NCBI GenBank assembly: GCA_014138725.1
Contig: JACJID010000008.1
Span: 310,001 to 374,000 of the forward strand
DNA from: Kutzneria viridogrisea
GTDB lineage: Bacteria > Actinomycetota > Actinomycetes > Mycobacteriales > Pseudonocardiaceae
Direction of reading: 5' to 3'
DNA length: 64,000 nt
Shown: positions 1 to 9,189 of the stretch, one piece after another
Layout of the letters: every line of letters begins with the position of its first letter
How positions within the stretch are numbered: the first letter of the stretch is position 1
Notes under the pieces: generated by a model
Seen by the model: the letters and a program-made list of their open reading frames with translations, nothing else
Databases searched by the model: none
What the model was told of the DNA's origin: nothing
Program-made: the position numbers and the translations under genes

Positions 1-471
1 CACGTGGTCCCCGGTGGCGGCGAGCGCTCCGACTCCGTCCGCCTCGCGCTCGACGAGGCGATGACCCGTGTCCCCGACGCGAGCGTCGTGCTGGTGCACG
101 ACGCGGCCCGCGCCTTCACCCCGCCCGAGGTCGTGCGCGCCGTGGTGGACGCCGTGCGCGCGGGATCGGCCGCGGTGATCCCCGTGCTGCCGGTGGCCGA
201 CACCGTCAAGCAGGTAGACGCGGACGGGCTGGTCGTGGCCACTCCGGACCGGTCGGCGCTGCGGGTGGTGCAGACCCCGCAGGGCTTCGAGCCCGCCCTG
301 TTGCGCAGGGCGCACGAGGGCGCCACCGGGGCCACCGACGACGCCGGGCTGGTCGAGCGGCTGGGCGAGCCGGTGCACACCGTGCCCGGTCACCCGCACG
401 CCATGAAGATCACCACCCCGTTCGACCTCGTCCTCGCCGAAGCCCTCTTCACCAAGGAAGCGCACGAGTGA
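1..471 (+). CDS. ispD: 2-C-methyl-D-erythritol 4-phosphate cytidylyltransferase (IspD), 3' part
   Basis: Partial gene; the reading frame is open at the left edge of the window, so the N-terminal CTP-binding segment is missing. IspD joins CTP to methylerythritol phosphate in the MEP isoprenoid pathway. Visible family motifs are [22 protein letters not shown], the TVKQVD strand, [16 protein letters not shown] and the C-terminal [18 protein letters not shown]. The stop codon overlaps the GTG start of ispF (GTGA), so the two genes are probably translationally coupled. This is the usual actinobacterial order. Function is confident; only the 5' boundary is unknown. Confidence 0.95.
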   Translation, partial: HVVPGGGERSDSVRLALDEAMTRVPDASVVLVHDAARAFTPPEVVRAVVDAVRAGSAAVIPVLPVADTVKQVDADGLVVATPDRSALRVVQTPQGFEPALLRRAHEGATGATDDAGLVERLGEPVHTVPGHPHAMKITTPFDLVLAEALFTKEAHE

Positions 472-944
472 ACTCCCTCCCCCGCGTCGGTGTCGGCAGC
501 GATGTGCACCCGATCGAGCCGGGCCGTGACTGCTGGATGGCCGGACTGCTCTGGGACGGGGTGGACGGCTGCGCCGGTCACTCCGACGGGGACGTGGCCG
601 CGCACGCGCTGTGCGACGCGCTGCTGTCCGCCGCCGGTCTGGGTGATCTCGGCGCCGTGTTCGGCACCGGGGACCCCCGCTGGTCCGGGGCACACGGGGT
701 GGAACTGCTCGCCGAGGTGCGCCGCCGGGTGTCGGCAGCGGGCTTCGTGGTGGGCAACGCCACGGTGCAGGTGATCGGCAACGCCCCGCGCATCGGCAAG
801 CGCCGCGAGGAGGCCCAGCGCGTGCTGTCCGAGGCGGTGGGCGCCCCCGTCTCGGTGTCCGGCACGACCACCGACGGCCTCGGCCTGACCGGGCGCGGTG
901 AGGGCGTCGCCGCGATCGCCAGCGGCCTGGTCGTACCCGCCTAG
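468..944 (+). CDS. ispF: 2-C-methyl-D-erythritol 2,4-cyclodiphosphate synthase (IspF)
   Basis: 158 residues, normal family length. It catalyses the cyclisation step of the MEP pathway that follows IspD and IspE. The zinc ligands are readable as D12 and H14 in SDVHP and H46 in [15 protein letters not shown]. The C-terminal [19 protein letters not shown] is the signature that shapes the cytidine pocket. The GTG start at 468 sits inside the end of ispD (GTGA overlap), the expected coupling for this pair. Nothing unusual apart from the GTG start. Confidence 0.97.
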   Translation: MNSLPRVGVGSDVHPIEPGRDCWMAGLLWDGVDGCAGHSDGDVAAHALCDALLSAAGLGDLGAVFGTGDPRWSGAHGVELLAEVRRRVSAAGFVVGNATVQVIGNAPRIGKRREEAQRVLSEAVGAPVSVSGTTTDGLGLTGRGEGVAAIASGLVVPA

Positions 945-1043
945 GTCTCAGGGCTGATATTCCGGTCATTCCGCAGCAGGACGCTCCCGCTGCCCACCCG
1001 TGGGTAGAAATGGGGCCGTCCTCGAGCGGATTCGGAGAATCGC

Positions 1044-2477
1044 ATGCCTGTGCAGTGGATCGTCGGCGGAGTGGTCGCCGCGGTGACAGGGCTGGTCGCG
1101 CCTGCTCCCACGGTGACGCCGACGGTGCACTGGGCTCAGTGCACGCGCGATGACGTCGGGTCCGAGGTCGAGTGCGGAACCATCACGGTGCCGATCGACT
1201 GGGCGAAACCGAATGGCGACACGATCTCGGTGGCGGTGTACCGGCTCAAGGCCGCCAACAGGTCCTCGGTGAAGGGCACGATCGCCAATTTCGCTGACGG
1301 TCCAGGCGCCACCGGCGACATCGCGTTCGCCAGCCTGCGCATGCTCAGCCCGGACTACGACCTGATCGCCGTCGACCCGCGCGGTGTCGGTGGCAGCAGT
1401 CCCCTCATGTGCGACATCAAGGACCCGAAGAACTTCAAGCTCCCGCCCGTCCTGCCGCCGACCACCGCCGCTGGCATGGCCGGGCTCGAGGCCGACCAGG
1501 CGACGTTCCGCAAGGCGTGCGGCACCAAGCCCGCCGCGGCCCTGACGCACCTGGACGCCGACAGCGTCGCCAGGGACACCGACTACCTGCGCCAGGCACT
1601 CCACCTGCCGAAGATCAACATCTACGGCCACTCGTACGGCACGCTGATCGGCGAGAAGTACCTGGCCCGGTTCGGGCAGCATGTGCGCGCCTCCGTGCTG
1701 GAGGGCGTCATGGACCCGGCCAAGGACCGGCGCCGGTTCGTCACCACGGCCGCCGCCGAGAGCGAGGCCGGGTTCACCGCGTTCGACCGCTGGTGCGCCG
1801 CGAACACCAGCTGCGCGCTGCACGGCCAGGACGTGGCCGCGGTGCTCAGGAAGGCCCAGGCCAAGGCCGAGGCCGGGCAGATCCCCGGCACGTTCTTCGG
1901 GCGCGAGTGGTCCGCCGACGGGGTCGTCCAGGCCGTGCAGCTGAACATGGACAGCCACCGGCTCCCGACCCTGGCCACCCAGCTCGCCCAGCTCGCCGAG
2001 GGCCGCAACCCCATCCCCGACCACGGCGGCGGCCCGGGCGACCTGCCGCAGTCGGTCCCCTACACCGACCCGATCGTCTGCCAGGACTTCGCGCTGGCCG
2101 TGCCCGGTCCCGCCGAGGCCGCGGGCGACCTGGCCGCTGAACGCCGCGCCGCGCCGATCACCGGCTACAACACCAACTCCAGCCAGTACACCGCGCTCTG
2201 CGTGGGCTGGCCAGGCACCGCGCCGGGAGCCGGAACCCCTGCCAGGTCAACGAGTTCGACCCCGGCACTGCTGGTGAGCAACGCCATCGACGTGGCGACG
2301 CCCACCGACTGGGCGCACTCGGTGGCGGGTCAGCTCGGGGACAAGGCCGCGCTGGTGGTCGTCGACCAGCTGGGCCACGGCGGGAGCATCTCCGTGCCGG
2401 GCTGCGGCCAGGACCTGATCCGCCGCTACCTCGACGACCTCGGGGTGCCCGCGGCGGGCACGCGGTGCGCCAGCTGA
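1044..2477 (+). CDS. secreted alpha/beta hydrolase, S33 tripeptidyl-aminopeptidase-like
   Basis: 477 residues. A hydrophobic N-terminus (IVGGVVAAVTGLVAPAP) suggests a signal peptide. The nucleophile elbow GHSYGT lies near residue 196. A TAP-like C-terminal domain follows (LLVSNAIDVATPTDWAH, then DQLGHGGS with the likely catalytic His). Actinobacterial S33 proteins of this layout cleave peptides or small esters outside the membrane; the substrate cannot be read. The oxyanion region reads FADGPGATG rather than the usual NPGGPGxSG seen in the paralogue at 12545, so activity may differ. The ATG is preceded by GGAGA at a good distance. No operon partner is evident. Confidence 0.8.
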   Translation: MPVQWIVGGVVAAVTGLVAPAPTVTPTVHWAQCTRDDVGSEVECGTITVPIDWAKPNGDTISVAVYRLKAANRSSVKGTIANFADGPGATGDIAFASLRMLSPDYDLIAVDPRGVGGSSPLMCDIKDPKNFKLPPVLPPTTAAGMAGLEADQATFRKACGTKPAAALTHLDADSVARDTDYLRQALHLPKINIYGHSYGTLIGEKYLARFGQHVRASVLEGVMDPAKDRRRFVTTAAAESEAGFTAFDRWCAANTSCALHGQDVAAVLRKAQAKAEAGQIPGTFFGREWSADGVVQAVQLNMDSHRLPTLATQLAQLAEGRNPIPDHGGGPGDLPQSVPYTDPIVCQDFALAVPGPAEAAGDLAAERRAAPITGYNTNSSQYTALCVGWPGTAPGAGTPARSTSSTPALLVSNAIDVATPTDWAHSVAGQLGDKAALVVVDQLGHGGSISVPGCGQDLIRRYLDDLGVPAAGTRCAS

Positions 2478-2510
2478 CCTCCGAGCTCGAACAGTCCTAG
2501 GCTGAGGATC

Positions 2511-2906
2511 ATGGCTTCCTCTCTGAACGACGCTGGCCGCGCTCTGGTCGACGGCCCGAACTTCGCCACCATCGCCACCATCAACCCGGACGGCAGCCCG
2601 CAGACCTCCGTGGTGTGGGTCGCCCGCGACGGCGCGGACCTGCTCTTCTCCACCGTGGTCGGCCGCAAGAAGGACCGCAACCTGCGCCGCGACCCCCGCG
2701 TCAGCGTGAGCATCTTCGACATCGCCCAGCCGTACAGCTACATCGAGGTGCGCGGGGAGGTCACGCTCACCGAGGAGGGCGGGCGCGAACTGATCAACTC
2801 CCTGTCGCAGAAGTACACCGGCGCCGACTACACCGCCGACGGCCCCGAGGACGTACGCGTGGTCGTGCGGCTCACCCCGCAGCGCGTGGTGGGCACCGCC
2901 GCCTGA
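2511..2906 (+). CDS. PPOX-class (pyridoxamine 5'-phosphate oxidase fold) protein
   Basis: 131 residues, the size of the small actinobacterial split-barrel proteins that bind F420 or FMN. The start LNDAGRALVDGPNFATIATINPDGSPQTSVVWV is the standard first strand set, followed by KKDRNLRRDPRVSVSIFD and YIEVRGEVTLTEEGG. Cofactor and substrate cannot be decided from sequence. A CTGACC-N18-TAGGCT promoter-like pair (2474-2503) ends 7 nt before the ATG, so the mRNA may be leaderless; the -35 hexamer overlaps the stop of the preceding gene. Three palindromic repeats follow the gene. Confidence 0.85.
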   Translation: MASSLNDAGRALVDGPNFATIATINPDGSPQTSVVWVARDGADLLFSTVVGRKKDRNLRRDPRVSVSIFDIAQPYSYIEVRGEVTLTEEGGRELINSLSQKYTGADYTADGPEDVRVVVRLTPQRVVGTAA

Positions 2907-2922
2907 GGCCCGCCCGCGGTGT

Positions 2923-2971
2923 CATGAAGGTGCCCTTCACGGCGTTGGACGTCTGCAACGGCACCTTCATG
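2923..2971. repeat. intergenic palindrome, copy 1 of the CATGAAGGTGCC family
   Basis: Left arm CATGAAGGTGCC (2923-2934) pairs perfectly with GGCACCTTCATG (2960-2971); the segment between is about 25 nt. It is the first of three elements between the PPOX and MFS genes, which point the same way. Comparable palindromes recur across the window (18053, 18152, 18230, 31268, 45535, 57867, and the IS30-interrupted one at 25018-26316). Confidence 0.9.
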
Positions 2972-3001
2972 GCGTGGCCGCGAGCCCGGCGACCGTTCCC
3001 G

Positions 3002-3067
3002 CCCCGCCCCTGTGTCCCGAAGGTGCCCCTCACGGCGTTAGGTGTCCCGAAAGGCACCTTCATGACG
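3002..3067. repeat. palindrome copy 2, first member of a 66-bp perfect direct duplication
   Basis: Contains a degenerate version of the family palindrome: GAAGGTGCC (3019-3027) pairs with GGCACCTTC (3053-3061). The 66 bp of 3002-3067 are identical to 3120-3185. The spacer following copies 1 and 2 shares GGCCGCGAGCCCGGCG, so the three copies look like a small tandem array that has diverged. Confidence 0.9.
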
Positions 3068-3119
3068 CGGCCGCGAGCCCGGCGGCGCGCCACCCCTCGA
3101 GCTGCCACGCCCCACTGGC

Positions 3120-3185
3120 CCCCGCCCCTGTGTCCCGAAGGTGCCCCTCACGGCGTTAGGTGTCCCGAAAGGCACCTTCATGACG
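3120..3185. repeat. palindrome copy 3, second member of the 66-bp direct duplication
   Basis: Identical over 66 bp to 3002-3067, offset 118 bp. It ends about 22 bp before a TAGTGT -10-like hexamer of the MFS gene, so the array fills most of the region upstream of that gene. Confidence 0.9.
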
Positions 3186-3219
3186 CACCCGGAGTGAGCC
3201 GCTGCCCTAGTGTCACGGC

Positions 3220-4509
3220 ATGGCCAGCGCACATGGGTCCGCTCGGATCGCGGTCGCGAGTTTCGTCGGCACCGCCATCGAGTTCTACGACTTCTACATC
3301 TACGGCACCGCCGCGGCGCTGGTGCTCAACTCCACGTTCTTCCCGAACCTGAGCCCGCTCAACGGCACGCTGGCCGCGTTCTCCACCTTCGCGGTGGCCT
3401 TCCTGGCCCGCCCGCTGGGATCCCTGCTGTTCGGGCACTTCGGCGACCGCGTCGGCCGCAAGTCCATGCTGGTGGCCTCGCTGCTGACGATGGGCCTGTC
3501 CACGGTGGCGATCGGCCTGGTCCCCGGTTACGACACGATCGGCGCCGCGGCCCCGATCATCCTGGTGCTGCTGCGCTTCCTACAGGGCCTGGGCCTGGGC
3601 GGGGAGTGGGGCGGGGCGGCGCTGCTGGCCGCCGAGAACGCGCCCGAGGGCCGTCGCGGCTGGTTCGGCGCCTTCCCGCAGCTGGGCCCCTCGATCGGGT
3701 TCTTCGCCGCGAACGGGATCTTCCTGCTGCTCTCGGCCGCGCTGACCGACGAGGCGTTCCGGGCCTGGGGCTGGCGGGTGCCGTTCCTGGCCTCGGCCCT
3801 GCTGGTACTGGTCGGGCTGGTGGTCCGGCTGAAGATCTCCGAGACCCCGGTGTTCGCCGAGGTGCTGCGCCGCCAGGAGCGCAGCTCCCTGCCGCTGGTG
3901 GAGATGGTCCGGCGGGCGCCCGCCCGGCTGCTGCTGGGCGGCGGCGTGATCATCACCTGTTACGTCGTGTTCTACGTCACGACCACCTTCGGCCTGTCCT
4001 ACAGCACGACGGGCCTGGGGCTGTCCCGCGGCGCCGCGCTGGGCCTGCAGGTGCTGGCCATCTGGGCCATGGCGCTGAGCACGGTGCTGTCCTGCCTGGC
4101 CGTGGACCGGCTGGGGCGCAAGCCGGTGCTGATCAGCGGCTGCGTGTTCACCGGCCTGACGGGGCTGGTGATGTTCCCGCTGATGAACACGGGGTCCACC
4201 GCGTTGATCGGCCTGGCCTTCGCGCTGGGCCTCGCCGCGATGGGCTGGGTGTACGGCCCGCTCGGCGCGTACCTGCCGGAGCTGTTCGACACCCGGTACC
4301 GGTACTCGGCCTCCTCCTTCGCGTACAACCTCGGCGGGGTGCTGGGCGGCGCGCTGGCGCCGACCGTGGCGGCGGCACTGGCCGGGTCCTCCGGTCCGCT
4401 GGCGGTCGGCTACTACGTGGCCGCGTCCGCGGTGGTCAGCCTGGTCTGCGTGCTGCTGCTACCGGAGACTCGTCACGTTCGCTTGGGACAGCAGGTCCAG
4501 ACCACGTAG
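3220..4509 (+). CDS. MFS transporter, metabolite:H+ symporter (MHS) type
   Basis: 429 residues with about 12 membrane segments. The start FVGTAIEFYDFYIYGTAAALV and the loop FGHFGDRVGRKSML are hallmarks of the MHS subfamily (ShiA, ProP and dicarboxylate symporters). The central LRFLQGLGLGGEWGGAALLAAENAPEGRRG is also typical. Import of a polar organic acid or osmolyte driven by protons is the family expectation; the actual substrate is unknown. TAGTGT (3208-3213) lies 6 nt before the ATG, suggesting a leaderless transcript. The HAD gene follows 9 bp downstream. Confidence 0.88.
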   Translation: MASAHGSARIAVASFVGTAIEFYDFYIYGTAAALVLNSTFFPNLSPLNGTLAAFSTFAVAFLARPLGSLLFGHFGDRVGRKSMLVASLLTMGLSTVAIGLVPGYDTIGAAAPIILVLLRFLQGLGLGGEWGGAALLAAENAPEGRRGWFGAFPQLGPSIGFFAANGIFLLLSAALTDEAFRAWGWRVPFLASALLVLVGLVVRLKISETPVFAEVLRRQERSSLPLVEMVRRAPARLLLGGGVIITCYVVFYVTTTFGLSYSTTGLGLSRGAALGLQVLAIWAMALSTVLSCLAVDRLGRKPVLISGCVFTGLTGLVMFPLMNTGSTALIGLAFALGLAAMGWVYGPLGAYLPELFDTRYRYSASSFAYNLGGVLGGALAPTVAAALAGSSGPLAVGYYVAASAVVSLVCVLLLPETRHVRLGQQVQTT

Positions 4510-4518
4510 GTTGCGGGT

Positions 4519-5205
4519 GTGGAGCTTGACGGCGTTCTGTTCGATTTCTCCGGCACCCTGTTCCGACTCGAACTCGGCGACACCGCGCTCGACGGCCTGA
4601 TGGACGACGCCGGCGCCCCGCTGGAGCTGGACGACCAGGTCGAGCTGATGCGCAAGCTGACCGCCCCGGTCGGCATCTCCGAGGGCCTGCCGGAGGAGCT
4701 GCACGAGGCGTGGCACCGGCGTGACCTGGACGAGCAGGTGCACCGCACGGTGTACGTGGCCGCACTGCGCGCAGCGGGCATCGAGCGGCCGGGCATGGCC
4801 GAGCAGCTCTACGAGCGCATGTGCAGCGCCGACAACTGGGTGCCCTACCCGGACGTGGTGCGGGCGCTGCGCGCGGTGCGGGCGGCCGGGCTGCCGATCG
4901 CCGTGGTCAGCAACATCGGCTGGGACATCACCCCGGTGCTGGCCCACTACGGGGTCGCCGAACTGGTGGACGAGATCGTCATGTCCTTCCGCGAGGGCCA
5001 CGTCAAGCCGGACCCGAAGCTGTTCACGATCGCCTGCGAGCGACTGGGCGTCGAGCCCGAGCGCGCGCTGATGGTCGGCGACAGCGAGGAGGCCGACGGC
5101 GGTGCCGCGGTGCTGGGCACGGCGGTGGCGATCGTGGACCCGCTGCCCACCTCGCAGCGGCCCGACTCACTGCTCAAGGCGCTCCAGGCACACGGCATCG
5201 GCTGA
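4519..5205 (+). CDS. HAD-superfamily hydrolase
   Basis: 228 residues. Motif I is FDFSGTLF, so the second position of the classic DxD is Ser rather than Asp. Motif II is VVSNIGW, the conserved Lys is in GHVKPDPKLF, and motif IV is MVGDSEEAD. A cap domain occupies about residues 15-95. HADs without the second Asp can still form the aspartyl intermediate but often are not standard phosphatases, so the reaction is left open. TAGGTT at 4507-4512 overlaps the MFS stop and lies 6 nt before the GTG start, indicating a possible leaderless promoter of its own. Confidence 0.85.
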   Translation: MELDGVLFDFSGTLFRLELGDTALDGLMDDAGAPLELDDQVELMRKLTAPVGISEGLPEELHEAWHRRDLDEQVHRTVYVAALRAAGIERPGMAEQLYERMCSADNWVPYPDVVRALRAVRAAGLPIAVVSNIGWDITPVLAHYGVAELVDEIVMSFREGHVKPDPKLFTIACERLGVEPERALMVGDSEEADGGAAVLGTAVAIVDPLPTSQRPDSLLKALQAHGIG

Positions 5206-5281
5206 GGTCACGGTTGGTAGAACACGATGACAACCGAGTGCGGCTGAACCTGCGTCAACCGTCAGCCCGTACCATTCTTGC

Positions 5282-6673
5282 GTGAGCCTCCACCTCTATG
5301 ACACGTCTACGCGCAGCACGCGGGAGTTCCACCCCGCGCGTACCGGCACGGCGTCGATCTACGTGTGTGGGGCCACGGTGCAGAGCGTGCCGCACATCGG
5401 TCACATCCGGGGTGCGCTGAACTTCGACGTGCTGCGGCGCTGGCTGACCCACCTCGGCAACGACGTGCTGCTCGTGCGCAACGTCACCGACATCGAGGAC
5501 AAGGTCCTGGCCAAGGCCAAGGCCGCGGGCCGCCCCTGGTGGGAGTGGGCGGCCACGCACGAGCGCGCCTTCGAGACGGCCTACTCCGAGCTGGGCTGCC
5601 TGCCGCCCTCCATCGCGCCACGCGCCACCTCGCACGTCACGCAGATGATCGAGCTGATGCAGCGGCTGATCGACGCGGGCCACGCCTACGCGGCGGGCGG
5701 TGACGTCTACTTCTCGGTGGCATCCTTCCCCGAGTACGGGGCGCTGTCCGGGCAGAAGCTGGACGCCGTGCAGCAGGGCGAGTCCGCGGGCGAGGGCAAG
5801 CGCGATCCCCGCGACTTCACGCTGTGGAAGACCGCCAAGCCGGGCGAGCCCTCCTGGTCCACCCCGTGGGGCGCGGGCAGGCCGGGCTGGCACCTGGAGT
5901 GCTCCGCGATGGCCACCTTCTACCTGGGGCCGGAGTTCGACATCCACGGCGGCGGCATGGACCTGGTGTTCCCGCACCACGAGAACGAGCAGGCCCAGTC
6001 CAGGGCGGCCGGGGACGGGTTCGCGCGGTACTGGATGCACTGGTCCTGGGTGACCATGAGCGGCGAGAAGATGTCCAAGTCCCTGGGCAACGTGGTCGCC
6101 ATCCCGGAACTGCTGACCCAGGTCCGCCCCGCCGAGCTGCGCTACTACCTGGTCGGCCCGCATTACCGGTCCACGATCGAGTTCTCCAAGACCGCGCTGG
6201 ACGAGGCCGTCGCCGCCTTCCGGCGCATCGAGTCCTTCCTGCGCCGTGTGGTGCAGCAGACCGGCGGCGTGGAGCCGGGGGCGCCGCACCCGGAGTTCAC
6301 CGCCGCCATGGACAACGACCTGGCCACCCCGTCCGCGCTGGCGGCCGTGCACAACGCGGTCCGCGAGGGCAACGTCGCACTGGACTCCGGTGACGAGGTG
6401 TCGGCCCGCGCCGCGGCGGGTTCGGTGCGGGCGATGACGGGGCTGCTGGGCGTGGACCCGCTGGCCCCGAACTGGGCGCAGGTCGCGGGCGCGGACAGCG
6501 GGGCGACGCGCGCGCTGGACTCGCTGGTCGGCCACCTGCTGGAGGAGCGCCAGCGGGCCAGGGCCGAGCGCGACTTCGGCACCGCCGACATGTTGCGCGA
6601 CCGCCTGCTCGCGGCAGGCATCACCGTCGAGGACACCCCCGACGGTCCGACGTGGACGTTGAAGGACAACTGA
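5282..6673 (+). CDS. cysS: cysteinyl-tRNA synthetase
   Basis: 463 residues, class I synthetase charging tRNA-Cys. The HIGH-type motif is VPHIGHIRG near residue 40, and the KMSKS loop is [10 protein letters not shown] near residue 268. Zinc ligands are visible as [16 protein letters not shown] and HHENE. The GTG start at 5282 is preceded by TACCAT 6 nt upstream, fitting a leaderless start. The stop overlaps the rlmB ATG (ATGA), so the pair is coupled, as in other actinobacteria. The shorter paralogue MshC is excluded by length and the C-terminal anticodon-binding region. Confidence 0.97.
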   Translation: MSLHLYDTSTRSTREFHPARTGTASIYVCGATVQSVPHIGHIRGALNFDVLRRWLTHLGNDVLLVRNVTDIEDKVLAKAKAAGRPWWEWAATHERAFETAYSELGCLPPSIAPRATSHVTQMIELMQRLIDAGHAYAAGGDVYFSVASFPEYGALSGQKLDAVQQGESAGEGKRDPRDFTLWKTAKPGEPSWSTPWGAGRPGWHLECSAMATFYLGPEFDIHGGGMDLVFPHHENEQAQSRAAGDGFARYWMHWSWVTMSGEKMSKSLGNVVAIPELLTQVRPAELRYYLVGPHYRSTIEFSKTALDEAVAAFRRIESFLRRVVQQTGGVEPGAPHPEFTAAMDNDLATPSALAAVHNAVREGNVALDSGDEVSARAAAGSVRAMTGLLGVDPLAPNWAQVAGADSGATRALDSLVGHLLEERQRARAERDFGTADMLRDRLLAAGITVEDTPDGPTWTLKDN

Positions 6674-7641
6674 TGGCGGGCAATTCACAGCGCCGCGGCG
6701 CGATGCGCAAGGCGGGCACGAAGAAGGGCGCCGTCAAGGGAACCGGGGGCCAGAAGTCCAAGGGCCTGGAGGGCAAGGGGCCCACGCCCAAGGCCACCGC
6801 GCGGCCGGGGCACCCCGCAGCGCGCAAGGCCACCGCGGCGGCCAACCGCGCGGAGACCCAGCGCCGCCAGCAGAAGAAGGCGGCCACCGCGCCGGAGACG
6901 GTGGCCGGGCGCAACCCGGTGGTGGAGTGCCTGCGGGCCGGGGTGCCCGCCACGGCGCTGTACGTGGCGCTGGGCATCGACACCGACGAGCGGGTGGTCG
7001 AGTCGGTGCGGCTGGCCGGTGACCGGGGCATCTCCGTGCTGGAGGTGGCCCGCGGCGAGCTGGACCGGATCACCGGCGGGGCCATGCACCAGGGGCTGGG
7101 CCTGCAGGTGCCGCCCTACGAGTACGCGCACCCGGACGAGCTGCTCGACGCCGCCGAGCAGTCCGGGCAGCAGCCGCTGCTGGTGGCCCTGGACGGGGTG
7201 ACCGACCCGCGCAACCTCGGTGCGGTGATCCGCTCCGCCGCGGCCTTCGGCGCGCAGGGCGTGCTGCTGCCGCAGCGGCGCAGCGCGGGCATGACCGCGG
7301 TGGCCTGGCGGACCAGTGCGGGCACCGCGGCCAGGATGCCCATCGCGATCGCGACCAACCTGACGCGCACGCTCAAGGAGTGGGCCGAGCAGGGGCTGAT
7401 GATCGTCGGCCTGGACGCCGACGCGGACATCGTCGTGGACGACCTGGAGCTGGCCACCGGGCCGCTGATCGTGGTGGTCGGCTCGGAGGGGCGCGGGCTG
7501 TCCCGGCTGGTGCGGGAGACCTGCGACCAGACCGTGTCGATCCCGATGTCGGCGGGCGTGGAGTCGCTCAACGCCTCGGTGGCCGCCGGGGTGGTGCTGG
7601 CCGAGGTGGCGCGCCGGCGCAGGATCGCCGGTCGCGTCTAG
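6673..7641 (+). CDS. rlmB: 23S rRNA (guanosine-2'-O)-methyltransferase RlmB, SPOUT family
   Basis: 322 residues from the ATG that overlaps the cysS stop. A lysine/arginine-rich N-terminal tail of about 75 residues ([14 protein letters not shown] and following) precedes a substrate-binding domain ([16 protein letters not shown]). The trefoil-knot domain follows: [17 protein letters not shown], then [14 protein letters not shown], then [20 protein letters not shown]. These are the SAM-binding motifs of TrmH/RlmB proteins. The basic tail is common in actinobacterial RlmB and probably contacts RNA. An in-frame upstream ATG would run into cysS and is less likely. Confidence 0.94.
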   Translation: MAGNSQRRGAMRKAGTKKGAVKGTGGQKSKGLEGKGPTPKATARPGHPAARKATAAANRAETQRRQQKKAATAPETVAGRNPVVECLRAGVPATALYVALGIDTDERVVESVRLAGDRGISVLEVARGELDRITGGAMHQGLGLQVPPYEYAHPDELLDAAEQSGQQPLLVALDGVTDPRNLGAVIRSAAAFGAQGVLLPQRRSAGMTAVAWRTSAGTAARMPIAIATNLTRTLKEWAEQGLMIVGLDADADIVVDDLELATGPLIVVVGSEGRGLSRLVRETCDQTVSIPMSAGVESLNASVAAGVVLAEVARRRRIAGRV

Positions 7642-7715
7642 CGGGTTCGGGCCACGCTCACCCGTTCGGCGGGATAGGGTCTCGGCCGACCCAGTCCGTG
7701 ACCTGAGGCAGAGCC

Positions 7716-9140
7716 GTGTCCTTCGTCAGCCCGCTGTTCCTGTGGTACTTCGTGCCACTGGTGCTGGCCGCCGTCCTGGTGACCCCGCGTGGCTGGCGCA
7801 ACGCTGTGGTCGCCGTGGCCAGCCTGGTGTTCTACGTGGCGGGCGCGGGCGAGGGCATCCTGCTGCTGCTGGGGCTGATGGCGCTGAACTTCGGCGCCGC
7901 CTTCCTGCTGGAACGCGACCGGCTCGCACCGATCGACCGCAGGGCGGTGCTGGTCGGCACGGTGGGCGTGGACCTGTCCTGCCTGGCGGTGTTCAAGTAC
8001 GCGGGGTTCGCCAGCGCGCAGGCCAACGCGATCGCGGGCTGGTTCGGCGGGGGCGTCGAGGTCGTGCAGATCGCCCAGGTGATCGGCATCTCCTTCTTCA
8101 CCTTCCACCACATCTCCTACGTGGTGGACGTCTACCGCGGTGAGCGCACGGCCCTGCGCGACCCGGTGGCCTTCATCGCCTACATCGCGATGTTCCCGCA
8201 GCTGGTGGCCGGGCCGATCGTGCGCTACCGGGAGATCGCCGACCAGCTGCCCCAGCGCCGCCTGCACCGGCTGGACGACCTCGCGGCGGGCTTCCCCCGC
8301 TTCGCGCTGGGCCTGACCAAGAAGGTGGTCGTCGCGGACTCGCTGGGTCCGCTGGTCAGCGCCGCCTTCGATACGACCTCGCAGAACATGACCTTCGCGA
8401 TCGCCTGGCTGGGCGCCATCGCGTACACGATGCAGCTGTACTTCGACTTCTCCGGCTACTCGGACATGGCCATCGGGCTCGGTCGCATGCTCGGCTTCCG
8501 GCTGCCGGAGAACTTCGCGCGGCCGTACTCCTCGGTGACCGTCACCGAGTTCTGGCGGCGCTGGCACATGTCGCTGTCCCGGTGGTTCCGCGACTACGTC
8601 TACATCCCGCTCGGCGGCAACCGGCACGGCATCGGCAAGACGTACCGGAACCTGTTCATCGTGTTCGTGCTGACCGGTTTCTGGCACGGCGCCAACTGGA
8701 CCTACCTGGTGTGGGGCCTGTTCCACGGCGCGCTGCTGATCGTGGAACGCGGCTTCGAGATCGGCAAGGCCCCCGCGGCGCCCTGGGCGCGGATCGCCCG
8801 CAGGGCCGCGACCCTGCTGCTGGTGGTGTTCGGCTGGGTGCTGTTCCGCGCCGCCGACCTCGGTCAGGCCCTGGTGATGATGGGGCACATGCTGATCCCC
8901 GACGTGCAGGGCCTCGGCGACGTGGTCGGCGTCGCGCTCACCCACCAGCGCGGGCTGATCCTGCTGCTGGCCCTGTGCATCGTGCTGATGCCCGCCCGGC
9001 CGACCGGGCCGTTCCTGGAGTCCAGCCGCAGCAGGTTCGCGTTCGGCCTGCGCACCGCGGTGATCGTGCTCGGGCTGCCCTACGCCGCGATCCTGCTGGC
9101 CAGCGGCACGTTCAGCCCCTTCCTGTACTACCAGTTCTGA
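7716..9140 (+). CDS. MBOAT-family O-acyltransferase (AlgI-like)
   Basis: 474 residues and about 10-12 membrane segments. The MBOAT signature is clear: LYFDFSGYSDMAIGLGRMLGF, then NFARPYSSVTVTEFWRRWH, SLSRWFRDYVYIPLGG, and GFWHGANWTYLVWG with the catalytic His. Such proteins move acyl groups to extracellular polymers together with an SGNH/AlgJ-type partner; no partner is encoded next to it. A GTG start with GAGG upstream is chosen. A strong stem-loop terminator follows at 9154. Confidence 0.9.
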   Translation: MSFVSPLFLWYFVPLVLAAVLVTPRGWRNAVVAVASLVFYVAGAGEGILLLLGLMALNFGAAFLLERDRLAPIDRRAVLVGTVGVDLSCLAVFKYAGFASAQANAIAGWFGGGVEVVQIAQVIGISFFTFHHISYVVDVYRGERTALRDPVAFIAYIAMFPQLVAGPIVRYREIADQLPQRRLHRLDDLAAGFPRFALGLTKKVVVADSLGPLVSAAFDTTSQNMTFAIAWLGAIAYTMQLYFDFSGYSDMAIGLGRMLGFRLPENFARPYSSVTVTEFWRRWHMSLSRWFRDYVYIPLGGNRHGIGKTYRNLFIVFVLTGFWHGANWTYLVWGLFHGALLIVERGFEIGKAPAAPWARIARRAATLLLVVFGWVLFRAADLGQALVMMGHMLIPDVQGLGDVVGVALTHQRGLILLLALCIVLMPARPTGPFLESSRSRFAFGLRTAVIVLGLPYAAILLASGTFSPFLYYQF

Positions 9141-9153
9141 CTCCGGACATAGG

Positions 9154-9189
9154 GCTGCCCCGGACCAGGGGGGTAGGTGCCGGGGCAGC
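9154..9189 (+). terminator. stem-loop terminator after the MBOAT gene
   Basis: GCTGCCCCGG (9154-9163) pairs perfectly with CCGGGGCAGC (9180-9189) around a 16-nt loop. There is no U-tract, as usual in high-GC actinobacteria. A weaker hairpin, CTACGTC with GACGTAG, follows around 9194-9223. The rest of the gap to 9345 shows nothing recognisable. Confidence 0.7.

Noticed and set aside
3002..3185. Direct repeats considered as a CRISPR array
   Set aside because: Only two identical units plus one diverged unit, with similar rather than unique spacers, and no cas genes.
2872..3232. Small frames containing MKVPF and GTFM in the palindrome arrays
   Set aside because: They arise because the palindrome arm CATGAAGGTGCCCTTC contains an ATG in both directions; no ribosome site, and the same peptides appear at every copy.
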